From Aurantimicrobium minutum (GTDB lineage Bacteria; Actinomycetota; Actinomycetes; Actinomycetales; Microbacteriaceae): DNA of 64,000 bases. A program made the position numbers and the translations under genes. Where the stretch lies: positions 62,001-126,000 of the forward strand of contig NZ_JARXXU010000001.1 of NCBI RefSeq assembly GCF_029894165.1. The letters are read 5' to 3'. Positions 55,273-63,891 of the stretch are shown in pieces (within the stretch, counting starts at the first letter, position 1; every line of letters starts with the position of its first letter). The notes beneath the pieces are model-generated. The model was not told where the DNA came from. It was given only the letters and a program-made list of their open reading frames with translations, and made no database searches.

Positions 55273-56110
55273 CCTCACTCCGTTCAATATGTACGACAAG
55301 ATCGCACGCCCCTTGCACCGCGGCATTCACAAGTTCTGCATTCATCCCCGCCATGAAACCCAACAGTCCCAGACGCGCAGGTATCTCGTCCAAAGAATTT
55401 GCGTGCAGCGTCATGCCCCCACCGCGGTGTCCGGTATTCAGCGCCGCCAGCAGCGGTGCGATTTCTCCTCCTCGACATTCGCCCAGCACCAGTCGATCGG
55501 CACGCATGCGTAGAGCTTGAGGTACCAGCATCTCGACTGAGACACCGCCGACCCCCTCAATGTTGGGTTGCTGGGCTTCCAGACAAACCACGTGGGGGTG
55601 AGAAATCTGAAGTTCGGCCACATCCTCGAGAACGACAATGCGCTCATGTGATGGCACATGCGAGAGAAGCACAGATAACAGAGACGTTTTCCCTGCGCCG
55701 GACGCACCGGTGATGAGCAGTGTCTGCTTCTGTTCAACTGCTGCCTTCAACCGACGTGCCTGCACCTGTGTGAGCATCTGCGATTCTCGAAGAGATTCCC
55801 AGGTCACGAGATGCCGCCGTGAAATGCGGATGGAGAGAACGGTCCCCGAACTGGCCACCGGGGAAAGAACTGCGTGGACACGAATTCCACCGGTGAGGCG
55901 GACATCCATATAAGGATGTGCAAGATCGAGATGACGCCCGCCTAAGCCAATCAATTCGCTGGCAAGTTCTCGAACAAGGCTTTCCGAGCAGTGCAGCACT
56001 GGTTCCTGTTCTAGCCCACGCCCTCGATCACACCAGATCCCTGTGGATGCCGACAGCAAAATATCGGTGACGGCGGGGTCTGCCACCAACTCTTCAATTC
56101 GCTCTCGCAT
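55190..56110 (-). CDS. TadA/CpaF-like secretion ATPase
   Basis: 306 residues, a VirB11-type motor for the Flp/Tad pilus. It has LLITGASGAGKTSLLSVLL (Walker A), RLVLGECRGGEIAPLL (Walker B region) and TGHRGGGMTLHANS (His box). It is shorter at the N-terminus than many CpaF proteins. ATG 56110 is chosen because TAGCGT ends 6 nt before it, a leaderless pattern; GTG 56116 is the alternative. First gene of the tad operon. No CpaE/TadZ-like gene precedes it; acs is divergent. Confidence 0.88.
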   Translation of the reverse strand: MRERIEELVADPAVTDILLSASTGIWCDRGRGLEQEPVLHCSESLVRELASELIGLGGRHLDLAHPYMDVRLTGGIRVHAVLSPVASSGTVLSIRISRRHLVTWESLRESQMLTQVQARRLKAAVEQKQTLLITGASGAGKTSLLSVLLSHVPSHERIVVLEDVAELQISHPHVVCLEAQQPNIEGVGGVSVEMLVPQALRMRADRLVLGECRGGEIAPLLAALNTGHRGGGMTLHANSLDEIPARLGLLGFMAGMNAELVNAAVQGACDLVVHIERSEDGSRRIQLGEFTQEQGQLVVASLTDCG

Positions 56111-56116
56111 GGGCAC

Positions 56117-56122
56117 ACGCTA
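56117..56122 (-). promoter_or_regulatory. -10 hexamer TAGCGT for leaderless tadA
   Basis: On the minus strand TAGCGT is followed by GTGCCC and ATG 56110, a 6 nt spacer. Confidence 0.45.
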
Positions 56123-56474
56123 GGCAAAAGGGGCAACTTTTCAGGAATTTTTCCCTACCCTGCGGCCCTTTTGTACCCCTTTTTGAGCTGTGGGGACAAC
56201 TTTCAGAATGCGCCACCACGCACCTTAACAGAGGAAGGCGACACCAGTTGGGGGGAACGGTGCCGCCTTCGTGGCGCCAGATTGGGGGAATCGGCGGCGC
56301 CACCAGTCAGATACGAAGCTCTGAACTATTCGAGTGTAAGGCATAAATCCCTGAAATATCTTGTACCCCGAGTCTAAATTCTCACTTTGTATACAAAGTG
56401 CCTATTAAGTACTACTCTCAGTACAGACTTTCAATAGTTCAATAGTCACCGCCCGATGAAGTGAGGTGCTCGAG
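56123..56474 (+). promoter_or_regulatory. Long acs upstream region with G-runs, dyads and tandem repeats
   Basis: This 350 bp stretch has no gene. It holds an imperfect direct repeat at 56244-56267 and 56277-56301 (each CCAG, then a run of five or six G, then GGCGGC-like bases) and an inverted pair GTGGCGCC (56271-56278) / GGCGCCAC (56296-56303). It also has the palindrome at 56383-56400 and a tandem TTCAATAG doublet (56430-56445). GAGGTG before ATG 56475 is the ribosome site. The density of motifs suggests several regulators act on acs. Confidence 0.55.
56383..56400. promoter_or_regulatory. 18 bp perfect palindrome upstream of acs
   Basis: CACTTTGTATACAAAGTG is its own reverse complement. 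Each arm contains ACTTTG, which resembles the RamB box core of Corynebacterium acetate genes (recalled as AAAACTTTGCAAA). It lies 75 bp upstream of the acs start. The same arms occur before the riboflavin operon. Confidence 0.65.
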
Positions 56475-58430
56475 ATGAGCAACAATATTGACAACTTGAT
56501 GCATGAAGATCGTCGCTTCCCTCCCCGCGACGAATTCATTGCTCAGGCAATCGGCACTGCCGATTTGTATACCGACTCCGCTGCAGACCGCTTAGGTTTC
56601 TGGGATTCACAGGCAAAACAGCTCCTGCACTGGCACAAGCCCTTTACCCGCGTGCTGGACTGGAGCGATGCTCCCGTCGCCAAGTGGTTTGACGATGGCG
56701 AACTCAACGTGGCTTACAACTGTCTCGATCGTCATGTAATTGCCGGTCACGGAGACCGTGTTGCTCTCTACGGCGAGGGTGAGCCCGGAGACCAACGTGT
56801 ATACACATACAGCGAATTGACAGCAGAAGTTAAGCGTGTAGCAAATGTATTTCTTTCACTGGGCGTAAATGCCGGTGACCGCATTGCCATTTACATGCCC
56901 ATGATTCCCGAAGCCGTCATTGCCATGTTGGCCTCCGCACGCATCGGCGCAGTGCACACCGTTGTCTTCGGTGGCTTCAGCTCCGACTCGCTGCGCAGCC
57001 GTATTGATGACGCTCAGGCCAAACTCGTGATCACCGCAGACGGCGGATGGCGCAAGGGGAAAGTATTCCCACTCAAACCAACTGTTGATGCCGCACTGGA
57101 CGCACACGGTGGCGGAAGCACCGTCACGAATGTGCTCGTGGTCAAGCGTGGCGAAAACGAGGTCGAATGGACTGCGGGTCGGGACCTGTGGTGGGACGAA
57201 GCACAAGCCGGAGTAGATGCTGAGCATGTAGCGCAGCCCTTCCCCTCTGAGCACCCCTTGTTCATTCTGTACACCTCGGGCACGACCGGAAAGCCTAAGG
57301 GCATTTTGCACACTACCGGCGGGTACCTCACACAGGCAGCCTTCACGCATAAGAATGTGTTTGACCTTCACCCCGAGACCGATGTCTACTGGTGCACCGC
57401 TGATGTGGGCTGGATCACGGGACACTCCTACGTTGTGTATGGCCCCCTTGCCAATGGTGCGACGCAGGTTGTCTATGAGGGAACTCCCGATGCACCACAT
57501 CCTGGTCGCTGGTGGGAAATCATTGAGAAGTACAAGGTCACCATTCTCTACACCGCTCCCACGGCCATCCGCTCCTTCATGAAACTCGGTCGAGAGATCC
57601 CTGGAAAGTTCGACCTTTCCAGCATTCGACTACTCGGCTCTGTGGGCGAACCCATCAACCCTGAGGCCTGGATTTGGTACCACGACATCATCGGCGGTGG
57701 CAAAGCCCCAATCGTGGACACCTGGTGGCAGACCGAAACCGGGGCAATCATGATTGCTGCCCTTCCGGGCGTCACCACCCTCAAGCCGGGTTCCGCTCAG
57801 GTCCCCATTCCTGGAGTAGTCATCGACATTGTGGATGAAAAGGGTGTCTCTCAGGGAAAGAACTCTGGTGGCCTGCTGGTGATCTCAGAGCCATGGCCTG
57901 CCATGCTCCGTGGCATCTGGGGTGACCCTGCACGATTCCAGGAAACCTACTGGGAAAAGTTCGGAGACAAGTACTTCGCCGGTGACGGCGCCCGGTATGA
58001 CCGCGATGGTGACATTTGGCTACTGGGACGCGTCGACGATGTGATGAACGTCTCTGGTCACCGCCTGTCTACTGCCGAGATCGAGTCTGCTCTCGTGGGT
58101 AACCAGATTGTGGCGGAAGCTGCAGTGGTTGGTGCCGCGGATGAAACCACGGGACAAGCAGTGGTTGCCTTCGTGATTCTGAAGAAGAGCCACGTGGACG
58201 ACCAGACCCCGGCAGAAGCCAGCGCCCTCTTGCGCAAGCATGTCGCCGACCAGATTGGTGCGATTGCTCGCCCCTCCAAGGTCTACATCGTGGAAGAGCT
58301 GCCCAAGACGCGCTCTGGCAAAATCATGCGCCGACTTCTCCAAGACGTCGCCGAGGGCCGCGAAATAGGCGACACCACAACCCTGACCGACACGGGCGTG
58401 CTCAGCATCATCAGTGCACAGGTTCACTAA
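56475..58430 (+). CDS. acs: Acetyl-CoA synthetase
   Basis: AMP-forming activation of acetate. 651 residues, full length. [19 protein letters not shown] is the AMP-binding motif, [11 protein letters not shown] and [16 protein letters not shown] belong to the adenylate-forming core, and [15 protein letters not shown] holds the C-terminal Lys that is usually acetylated to switch the enzyme off. ATG 56475 is preferred over a start 9 nt earlier because of GAGGTG spacing. Confidence 0.96.
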   Translation: MSNNIDNLMHEDRRFPPRDEFIAQAIGTADLYTDSAADRLGFWDSQAKQLLHWHKPFTRVLDWSDAPVAKWFDDGELNVAYNCLDRHVIAGHGDRVALYGEGEPGDQRVYTYSELTAEVKRVANVFLSLGVNAGDRIAIYMPMIPEAVIAMLASARIGAVHTVVFGGFSSDSLRSRIDDAQAKLVITADGGWRKGKVFPLKPTVDAALDAHGGGSTVTNVLVVKRGENEVEWTAGRDLWWDEAQAGVDAEHVAQPFPSEHPLFILYTSGTTGKPKGILHTTGGYLTQAAFTHKNVFDLHPETDVYWCTADVGWITGHSYVVYGPLANGATQVVYEGTPDAPHPGRWWEIIEKYKVTILYTAPTAIRSFMKLGREIPGKFDLSSIRLLGSVGEPINPEAWIWYHDIIGGGKAPIVDTWWQTETGAIMIAALPGVTTLKPGSAQVPIPGVVIDIVDEKGVSQGKNSGGLLVISEPWPAMLRGIWGDPARFQETYWEKFGDKYFAGDGARYDRDGDIWLLGRVDDVMNVSGHRLSTAEIESALVGNQIVAEAAVVGAADETTGQAVVAFVILKKSHVDDQTPAEASALLRKHVADQIGAIARPSKVYIVEELPKTRSGKIMRRLLQDVAEGREIGDTTTLTDTGVLSIISAQVH

Positions 58431-58441
58431 ATCGAAGCATG

Positions 58442-58484
58442 AACGCAAGAACCCCGGGCCGAAAGGACCCGGGGTTCTTGCGTT
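58442..58484. terminator. Terminator between convergent acs and ridA
   Basis: AACGCAAGAACCCCGGG (58442-58458) pairs with CCCGGGGTTCTTGCGTT (58468-58484), a 17 bp perfect stem around a 9 nt loop. It is placed to serve both convergent genes; T-runs are short. Confidence 0.85.
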
Positions 58485-58493
58485 GCGTCAGGA

Positions 58494-58964
58494 CTACCTG
58501 AAGGAAACGGTGATTTCTACTTCAACCGGTGCATCCAGGGGAAGCACAGCGACGCCCACAGCCGAGCGGGCGTGAACACCTGCGTCGCCGAAGATGTCAC
58601 CCAGGACCTCGGAGGCACCATTGATCACTCCAGGCTGACCGGAGAAACCGGGATCGCTCGCGACGAAACCAACAACCTTCACTACGCGAGTAACGCGATT
58701 GAGGTCTCCGAGAACACTCTTCACTGCAGCGAGCGCGTTGAGCGCGCAGATGCGGGCGTAGTCCTTGGCATCGGATGCGGGGATGAGGCCGTGACCTTCA
58801 CCCACCTTGCCGGTGGCAGGAAGCGCACCGGAGACCATGGGCAACTGACCAGATGTGAAGACGAGGTCGCCGTGGATCACAGCGGGGGTATAGGCGGCTA
58901 CGGGGGGCACGAGATCGGGGATATCGATACCGAGTTCGGCCAGACGTGCGTCAATGTTCGACAT
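58494..58964 (-). CDS. RidA family (YjgF/UK114) deaminase-like protein
   Basis: 156 residues. HGDLVFTSGQLPM, NALAAVKSVLGDLNRV and the C-terminal PVEVEITVSF follow the RidA fold. The strict archetype has a catalytic Arg followed by a C-terminal IEIEAIA; here ARSAVGVAVLPLDAPVEVE keeps the Arg position (HARSAVGVA). It may remove reactive enamines, but this longer actinobacterial subgroup is not functionally assigned. It follows the DUF4177 gene on the same strand. Confidence 0.85.
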   Translation of the reverse strand: MSNIDARLAELGIDIPDLVPPVAAYTPAVIHGDLVFTSGQLPMVSGALPATGKVGEGHGLIPASDAKDYARICALNALAAVKSVLGDLNRVTRVVKVVGFVASDPGFSGQPGVINGASEVLGDIFGDAGVHARSAVGVAVLPLDAPVEVEITVSFR

Positions 58965-58988
58965 GAGTTTTCCTTAACTTAGAGGCTT

Positions 58989-59147
58989 TTACGCGAGGGG
59001 ACGTTTGAGGTAAGCGACAAGTCCACCTTCGGGGCCGGTCACGATCTGCACAAGTTCCCAGCCCTCTGAACCCCAGGTATTCAAAATAGCGGTGGTGTTG
59101 TGAATAAGCAGCGGGGTGGTGATGTACTCCCACTTTGTGTCGGCCAT
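58989..59147 (-). CDS. DUF4177-like small protein
   Basis: 52 residues: MADTKWEYITTPLLIHN, then WGSEGWELVQIVTGPEGGLVAYLKRP. The WEY start and the GxxGWELV core followed by a basic YLKR end fit the DUF4177 family, whose function is unknown. GGAG lies about 6 nt before ATG 59147. It ends 24 nt upstream of the ridA start, so the two form an operon. It is divergent from the PBP gene. Confidence 0.8.
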   Translation of the reverse strand: MADTKWEYITTPLLIHNTTAILNTWGSEGWELVQIVTGPEGGLVAYLKRPLA

Positions 59148-59182
59148 GGTTCTCCATTCGGTAATTTCTCAGTAATTCCGGA

Positions 59183-59189
59183 TACCCTA
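59183..59189. promoter_or_regulatory. Shared -10 element, PBP gene and DUF4177 gene
   Basis: TACCCTA reads TACCCT on the plus strand (59183-59188, 7 nt before ATG 59196, a leaderless arrangement) and TAGGGT on the minus strand (59189-59184), which would give the DUF4177 gene a leader of about 30 nt with a Shine-Dalgarno. Confidence 0.45.
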
Positions 59190-59195
59190 GAGTCT

Positions 59196-61805
59196 ATGTT
59201 TGCCACAAAGCCTTCGAAGTCAGGCGTGGTCGGGGGACTGCTCGCATTTATCGGCATGAGTGCCGTTGCAGCCGTCCTGATCGCCGCTGCCGTTACCCCT
59301 GCAATTGCCGTCACGGGAGTGACAACAAACAGTGCACTGGGTGTCTTCGATGAGCTGCCTGACTACCTCAAGATCAACGATCTTGCTGAAAAGTCCAGCA
59401 TGTATGCCAAGACTCAAGATGGCACGGAAGTCCTTCTGGCGTCGTTCTATGCACAAAACCGTATTACGGTTCCCCTCGAGCAGATTTCTCCTTACGTTGT
59501 CGACGCCGCTATCGCAACTGAGGACCCGCGTTTCTATCAGCACGGTGGTATTGACCTGATTGGTACTGCCCGCGCGATCATTTCCAATGCCACCGGCGGT
59601 GACGTCCAGGGTGGTTCGTCCATCAGCCAGCAGTATGTCAAAAACATCCTGGTGATGCGTGCAGAGGACATTGCAGACCCCGAGGCTCGCAAAGAGGCTT
59701 ACTATGCTGCAACCCAAACCAGCATCGAGCGCAAACTCAAAGAGATGAAGCTGGCCGTCAGCATCGAATCCAAGTACTCCAAGGATGAGATTCTCAACGG
59801 TTACCTCAACATTGCCTCCTTCGGTGGACGCGTCTATGGCATTGAAGCAGCGTCGCAGTACTACTTCGGCGTGAAGGCAAAAGACCTGACTCTTCCCCAG
59901 GCCGCCAGTCTGCTTGCTACCGTGAACAACCCCAACAACTTACGTATCGATATTCCTGAGAACGTTGAACTCAACCAAGAGCGCCGTGACTATGTTCTCG
60001 GCCGCATGCTGGCAGAGGGCAAGATCACTCAGAAGGAATACAACGCCGCAGTAGCTGAACCTGTCACACCCGTGATTACTCCGTCGAGCACCGGTTGCCA
60101 GACTGCTGGTGGGGCTGCGTTCTTCTGTGACTACGTCACCTGGATTATCAAAAACGACCCTGCCTTCGGTGCGACCGAAGACGAGCGTTGGACCGCCTTC
60201 CAGCGTGGTGGCTGGAAGATCATGACCACCCTGGACACTGAGCTGCAGGCTGTCACAGAAACCGCCATCAACGAACGTGTTCCACGTATCGTGCCCGAAG
60301 GTGACATCGCGGGTTCTGCCGTCTCGGTCCAAGTTGGAACCGGGCGTGTTCTGGCCATGGCTCAAAGCAAGGATTACTCCTCAGATCCTGAAGTTGTGGC
60401 CTCCGGTGCGAACTACACGTCGGTCAACTACAACACCGACAGCAAGTATGGAAGCTCTACCGGGTTCCCCGTGGGCTCTACCTACAAGATCTTCACCATG
60501 ATTGAATGGCTCAAGCAAGGTCACGGCCTCAACGAAGTTGTTTCGGGCAAAGTCAAGGACTGGAAGATGTCCGAGTTCAAGAACAGCTGTGAACCCACCG
60601 GCGGCCCGAACTGGCGCCCCGTGAACTATGCAGGCGCCTTCGACTCGACCACCTCTGTGATGAACGCGTTGAAGAACTCCTACAACCTCAACTTCGTCAC
60701 GATGGCCTCGAAGATGGACCTGTGCAACATTCGCAAGGATGCCGAAGCGTTCGGAGTCCACCGTGCTGACTACGGCACTCTCAAGTCCAACCCTGCAACC
60801 ATCATTGGTACCGAGGAAATTGCTCCGTTGACTATGGCCGTTGCCACGGCAGGTATTGCTAACGACGGTAAGACCTGTACCGCCATCGCCATTGATGAAA
60901 TCACGGACTACAAGGGAAAGAAGATCTCTCCCCCTAAGTCCAAGTGCACACAGTCCGTGACTCCAGCTATTGCTCGCACCGCGGCATACGCCATGGAGAA
61001 CGTTCACTCCGCTGGTGGTACCGCAGCTCGTGCCAACCCGAACGATGGTGTGCCCTGGATTGCAAAGACAGGTACCTCTGATAACGCCGAACAGAACTGG
61101 ATCATTGGCTCGACCACCAAGGTCGCCACCGTGGTCTGGCTAGGTAACGTCACGGGTCACGTTGCGCTCTCCAGTGTTGATTTCACGGGTGGCCGTCAGT
61201 ACAACACGAAGCAAGATATCTTCCGGGACATCATGACCCTGGCCAATGCACAGTTTGGTGGTGACCCTTTCGGAGCACCTGACGCCAACCTGGTCAAGGG
61301 CAAGTCAGTCACCGTTCCTGCTATCAACGGCCTAACCAAGGAACAGGCGAAAGCACTAATCGAAAGCGTTGGACTCACCTTTGAAGACGGTGGGGAGATG
61401 GATTCGGAACTTCCGAAGGACACTGTTGCAAAGTCTGAGCCTGCCCAGGGTGAACCCACTGCAGTAGGTGGCGAAGTGAAGGTCTACTTCTCCAACCAAT
61501 CACTTGTTGCTGGTCCTCCTAACGTTGTTGGCTTGGATGAAACCAAGGCAAGGAGCGCCCTTACGTCGGCAGGTTGGACGGTTGGCCCCACTGTAGAAAC
61601 CCCTATCCCTTCTGCACAGTGTGATGTTGTGGATCCCAACCCAAACCCCAACCCTGCTCCAACTCCAACTCCAACCCCATCCAAGACACCTTGTCCTGGG
61701 CAACCCAACCCGCAACCGGTTGGTACTCGGTTGGTAACTGCTCAAACACCGGTGGGCGGATACATCAAGCCCAACACAGTTATCACAATCACTGTCCAGA
61801 AGTAA
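59196..61805 (+). CDS. Class A penicillin-binding protein with PASTA domains (PonA2-like)
   Basis: 869 residues from ATG 59196; an in-frame start at 59100 would cross the opposite-strand gene and the promoter. One N-terminal membrane helix, a GT51 transglycosylase (ATEDPRFYQHGGIDLIGTAR, QGGSSISQQYVKN), then the transpeptidase with GFPVGSTYKIFT (SxxK), NSYN and AKTGTSDN (KTG). Two C-terminal PASTA domains follow. The second is split by a proline-rich insert (about residues 815-835) flanked by two Cys. The product builds and crosslinks peptidoglycan outside the membrane. Confidence 0.93.
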   Translation: MFATKPSKSGVVGGLLAFIGMSAVAAVLIAAAVTPAIAVTGVTTNSALGVFDELPDYLKINDLAEKSSMYAKTQDGTEVLLASFYAQNRITVPLEQISPYVVDAAIATEDPRFYQHGGIDLIGTARAIISNATGGDVQGGSSISQQYVKNILVMRAEDIADPEARKEAYYAATQTSIERKLKEMKLAVSIESKYSKDEILNGYLNIASFGGRVYGIEAASQYYFGVKAKDLTLPQAASLLATVNNPNNLRIDIPENVELNQERRDYVLGRMLAEGKITQKEYNAAVAEPVTPVITPSSTGCQTAGGAAFFCDYVTWIIKNDPAFGATEDERWTAFQRGGWKIMTTLDTELQAVTETAINERVPRIVPEGDIAGSAVSVQVGTGRVLAMAQSKDYSSDPEVVASGANYTSVNYNTDSKYGSSTGFPVGSTYKIFTMIEWLKQGHGLNEVVSGKVKDWKMSEFKNSCEPTGGPNWRPVNYAGAFDSTTSVMNALKNSYNLNFVTMASKMDLCNIRKDAEAFGVHRADYGTLKSNPATIIGTEEIAPLTMAVATAGIANDGKTCTAIAIDEITDYKGKKISPPKSKCTQSVTPAIARTAAYAMENVHSAGGTAARANPNDGVPWIAKTGTSDNAEQNWIIGSTTKVATVVWLGNVTGHVALSSVDFTGGRQYNTKQDIFRDIMTLANAQFGGDPFGAPDANLVKGKSVTVPAINGLTKEQAKALIESVGLTFEDGGEMDSELPKDTVAKSEPAQGEPTAVGGEVKVYFSNQSLVAGPPNVVGLDETKARSALTSAGWTVGPTVETPIPSAQCDVVDPNPNPNPAPTPTPTPSKTPCPGQPNPQPVGTRLVTAQTPVGGYIKPNTVITITVQK

Positions 61806-62752
61806 TGGGGAATTCTTCAGCTTTCGGCCGCGATGTCCTCCTGGGCATCGGGCTGGTTGCTGTCGGAACCCTGGCCTGGGGGATGTTGGTTGAACGCAAT
61901 GCCTTCACTCTGCGCAATGTAGAAACGAAGGTGCTGGAACCAGGAGCCACCCCGCTTCGAATCCTGCACATTTCTGATCTTCACCTTGCTCCGTGGCAAA
62001 AGGCAAAGATGGAGTGGGTCACCTCGCTCGCGGAGCTTGCCCCGGACCTCATCGTGAACACCGGGGATAACCTCGGCCACGTCAATGCCCTTCCCGCTTT
62101 ACGGCAGACCCTGTCCGCATTCCAGGGAATTCCTGGAGTGTTTGTCAACGGCTCCAATGACTATTTCGCGCCGGAATTCAAGAACCCCTTTACCTACTTT
62201 GCGGGGCCTTCGAAAGCCAAGTCCGTTGCCACCCGCTTGGACACCGCGTCCCTGATGGACTTCTTCACCGAGAATTTGGGCTGGGCTAACCTCAACAACT
62301 CGGCAGCTTCGGTCACCTTGGGTGGTCGCCGTCTCGATTTCATGGGCGTGGATGACCCCCATCGCTCGTTTGACTCTCTGTCGCGAATGGAACGCTCCCT
62401 CGAAGCGCTGCAGTCAGAGGACATCATCGAAGACAGCACACCAGAACTCACTATTGGTGTTGCCCATGCCCCATACCAACGCATCCTCAACGAGTTCGTC
62501 TCGTTGGGTGCGGAAGTGATCTTTGCCGGCCACACACATGGCGGTCAGGTCTGTGTTCCTGGCTACGGTGCATTGGTAACCAATTGCGATATCCCTCGCG
62601 ACCAGGTCAAGGGTTTGAGTACGTGGCACCACGGCGGTCACTCCGCGGCTCTCAACGTCTCTGCAGGCCTGGGAACGTCCATCTATGCTCCCGTGCGCTT
62701 TGCGTGCCCGCCTGAGGCCACACTCATCACACTGACAGCTCGGGATAGTTAG
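61805..62752 (+). CDS. Metallophosphoesterase, membrane-anchored
   Basis: 315 residues from ATG 61805, which overlaps the PBP stop (TAATG). One N-terminal membrane helix. Calcineurin-like motifs: HISDLHLAPWQ (DxH), NTGDNLGH (GD-x-x-x), VNGSNDYF (GNxD variant with Ser before Asn-Asp), and FAGHTHGGQV (GHTH). PonA2 is followed by a similar gene (Rv3683) in M. tuberculosis. Substrate is unknown; a cell-wall lipid phosphate is one guess. Confidence 0.87.
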   Translation: MGNSSAFGRDVLLGIGLVAVGTLAWGMLVERNAFTLRNVETKVLEPGATPLRILHISDLHLAPWQKAKMEWVTSLAELAPDLIVNTGDNLGHVNALPALRQTLSAFQGIPGVFVNGSNDYFAPEFKNPFTYFAGPSKAKSVATRLDTASLMDFFTENLGWANLNNSAASVTLGGRRLDFMGVDDPHRSFDSLSRMERSLEALQSEDIIEDSTPELTIGVAHAPYQRILNEFVSLGAEVIFAGHTHGGQVCVPGYGALVTNCDIPRDQVKGLSTWHHGGHSAALNVSAGLGTSIYAPVRFACPPEATLITLTARDS

Positions 62753-63825
62753 AAATAGACCTCTTTGCGGAACATGCGGTTGAGCTTGCCGGCAATGCGG
62801 TAGCCAAACGTGTTCCAGCGGTTCACGGCTGAGGGTTTAATCACCAGGTCATAGGTTCCCGTGCGATCAATCACCGTGGGACTCAGACTGGTCTTGAACA
62901 TGCCAATACCGTGCAGATGGTGTGAGGGATCTTTGAGCTGATCAGAAGGTGGGCAGCCCATCATGTCGTAACTGGAAGCTTGTCCGCGCGCTTTGTGCCA
63001 TTCAATAATGTGCCACTGCAGTGCATGGCTGGCGCCATACGCCTTGCGATCCCGGATCGACGCACCATCTTTGTACCAGGCCTTGGTGCCCATCCAGCCG
63101 GTGTAAGCGCCGGCCACAACGTCGCCGTCGACGTAGGCGAAGAACATCTTGCCCTGGTCGCGGTTGGCGTATTCGTTCCAGAAAGACACGTAGTACTCGT
63201 AGGTGCGAATCATGAAACCGGCGTCATCACCGGTGACACCGAGCAAGCTATACATCCGGCGCATATTCTCCTCAGAAAGAGGGACTTCCTGCACCGTAAC
63301 ACCGTCACGTGCAGCGCGGCGAATGGCATAACGACCTTTCTGCGGCATCTCGGCCAAGATGGTGTCGATATCTGGCGTCAGATCGAGCATGACGGTCGAG
63401 GAAATGGGCTGGACGTTATCAACCTTGACGAGGCCTGCAGAGGCGAGGGTCTTTCGCGCCTGATCGTTATCAGGAAGTTCTGACTCGAGCTTGACCAGGA
63501 ATACTCCCTGCTCGTGGGCGAACGATTTCAGAGCGGGAACAATCGCTCCAAGCTGCTGGGCAGAGCCAAAACCAGGGCCCGTGGGGGAATACCAGAGGAG
63601 GCCGAAGCCGGGGATCTTGCGTTCAATGAACAGTGCGGCAACCAGCGGAGCATCGGCAGTATTGGCCTCATTGAAGATGAGGTGGCGAGGAGTCCAGCCG
63701 CCCAAAGCTTTCGCAATAGCGAAGCTTTCCGCCTGATACATCGCTCCCCCATCAGGGTTCGCCACAACCAGATTGTCCCAATTGGCAATCTCTGCGTCGG
63801 TCGCGAAGCGCACTGGAAGAGTCAT
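62749..63825 (-). CDS. FemX/FemAB-type peptidyltransferase
   Basis: 358 residues of the Fem family, which adds amino acids to the peptidoglycan stem peptide using aminoacyl-tRNA. It shows ADAPLVAALFIERKIPG and LWYSPTGPGFG in the first GNAT-like half. The second half has MPQKGRYAIRRAARDGV, a coiled segment, and ASHALQWHIIEWHKARGQASSYDMMG. Its C-terminal end reads FGYRIAGKLNRMFRKE. Its stop shares TTAG with the phosphoesterase. TAAGCT 7 nt before ATG 63825 suggests a leaderless mRNA. Confidence 0.85.
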   Translation of the reverse strand: MTLPVRFATDAEIANWDNLVVANPDGGAMYQAESFAIAKALGGWTPRHLIFNEANTADAPLVAALFIERKIPGFGLLWYSPTGPGFGSAQQLGAIVPALKSFAHEQGVFLVKLESELPDNDQARKTLASAGLVKVDNVQPISSTVMLDLTPDIDTILAEMPQKGRYAIRRAARDGVTVQEVPLSEENMRRMYSLLGVTGDDAGFMIRTYEYYVSFWNEYANRDQGKMFFAYVDGDVVAGAYTGWMGTKAWYKDGASIRDRKAYGASHALQWHIIEWHKARGQASSYDMMGCPPSDQLKDPSHHLHGIGMFKTSLSPTVIDRTGTYDLVIKPSAVNRWNTFGYRIAGKLNRMFRKEVYF

Positions 63826-63830
63826 CGAAC

Positions 63831-63838
63831 TAAGCTTA
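63831..63838. promoter_or_regulatory. Palindromic -10 element TAAGCTTA, femX and murJ
   Basis: TAAGCTTA is its own reverse complement. On the minus strand TAAGCT (63838-63833) ends 7 nt before ATG 63825. On the plus strand TAAGCT (63831-63836) could start a murJ transcript with a leader of roughly 50 nt and a GGAAGGAAA ribosome site. Shared use is inferred. Confidence 0.45.
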
Positions 63839-63891
63839 GAGCACGGAGTGTGGCTTAACTTGGAGCCCCCGGCAGTGGAAGGAAACCTCTC

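Noticed and set aside
59100-59195. 32-residue N-terminal extension of the class A PBP
   Set aside because: It would overlap the opposite-strand DUF4177 gene and the -10 element; the segment has no membrane or domain character, whereas ATG 59196 fits a leaderless start directly before the anchor helix.
61625-61690. A short tandem DNA repeat (CCAACCC/CCAACTCC) as a possible CRISPR-like or regulatory repeat
   Set aside because: It is in frame within the PBP and encodes the PN/PT-rich loop; units are a few bases long with no spacers.
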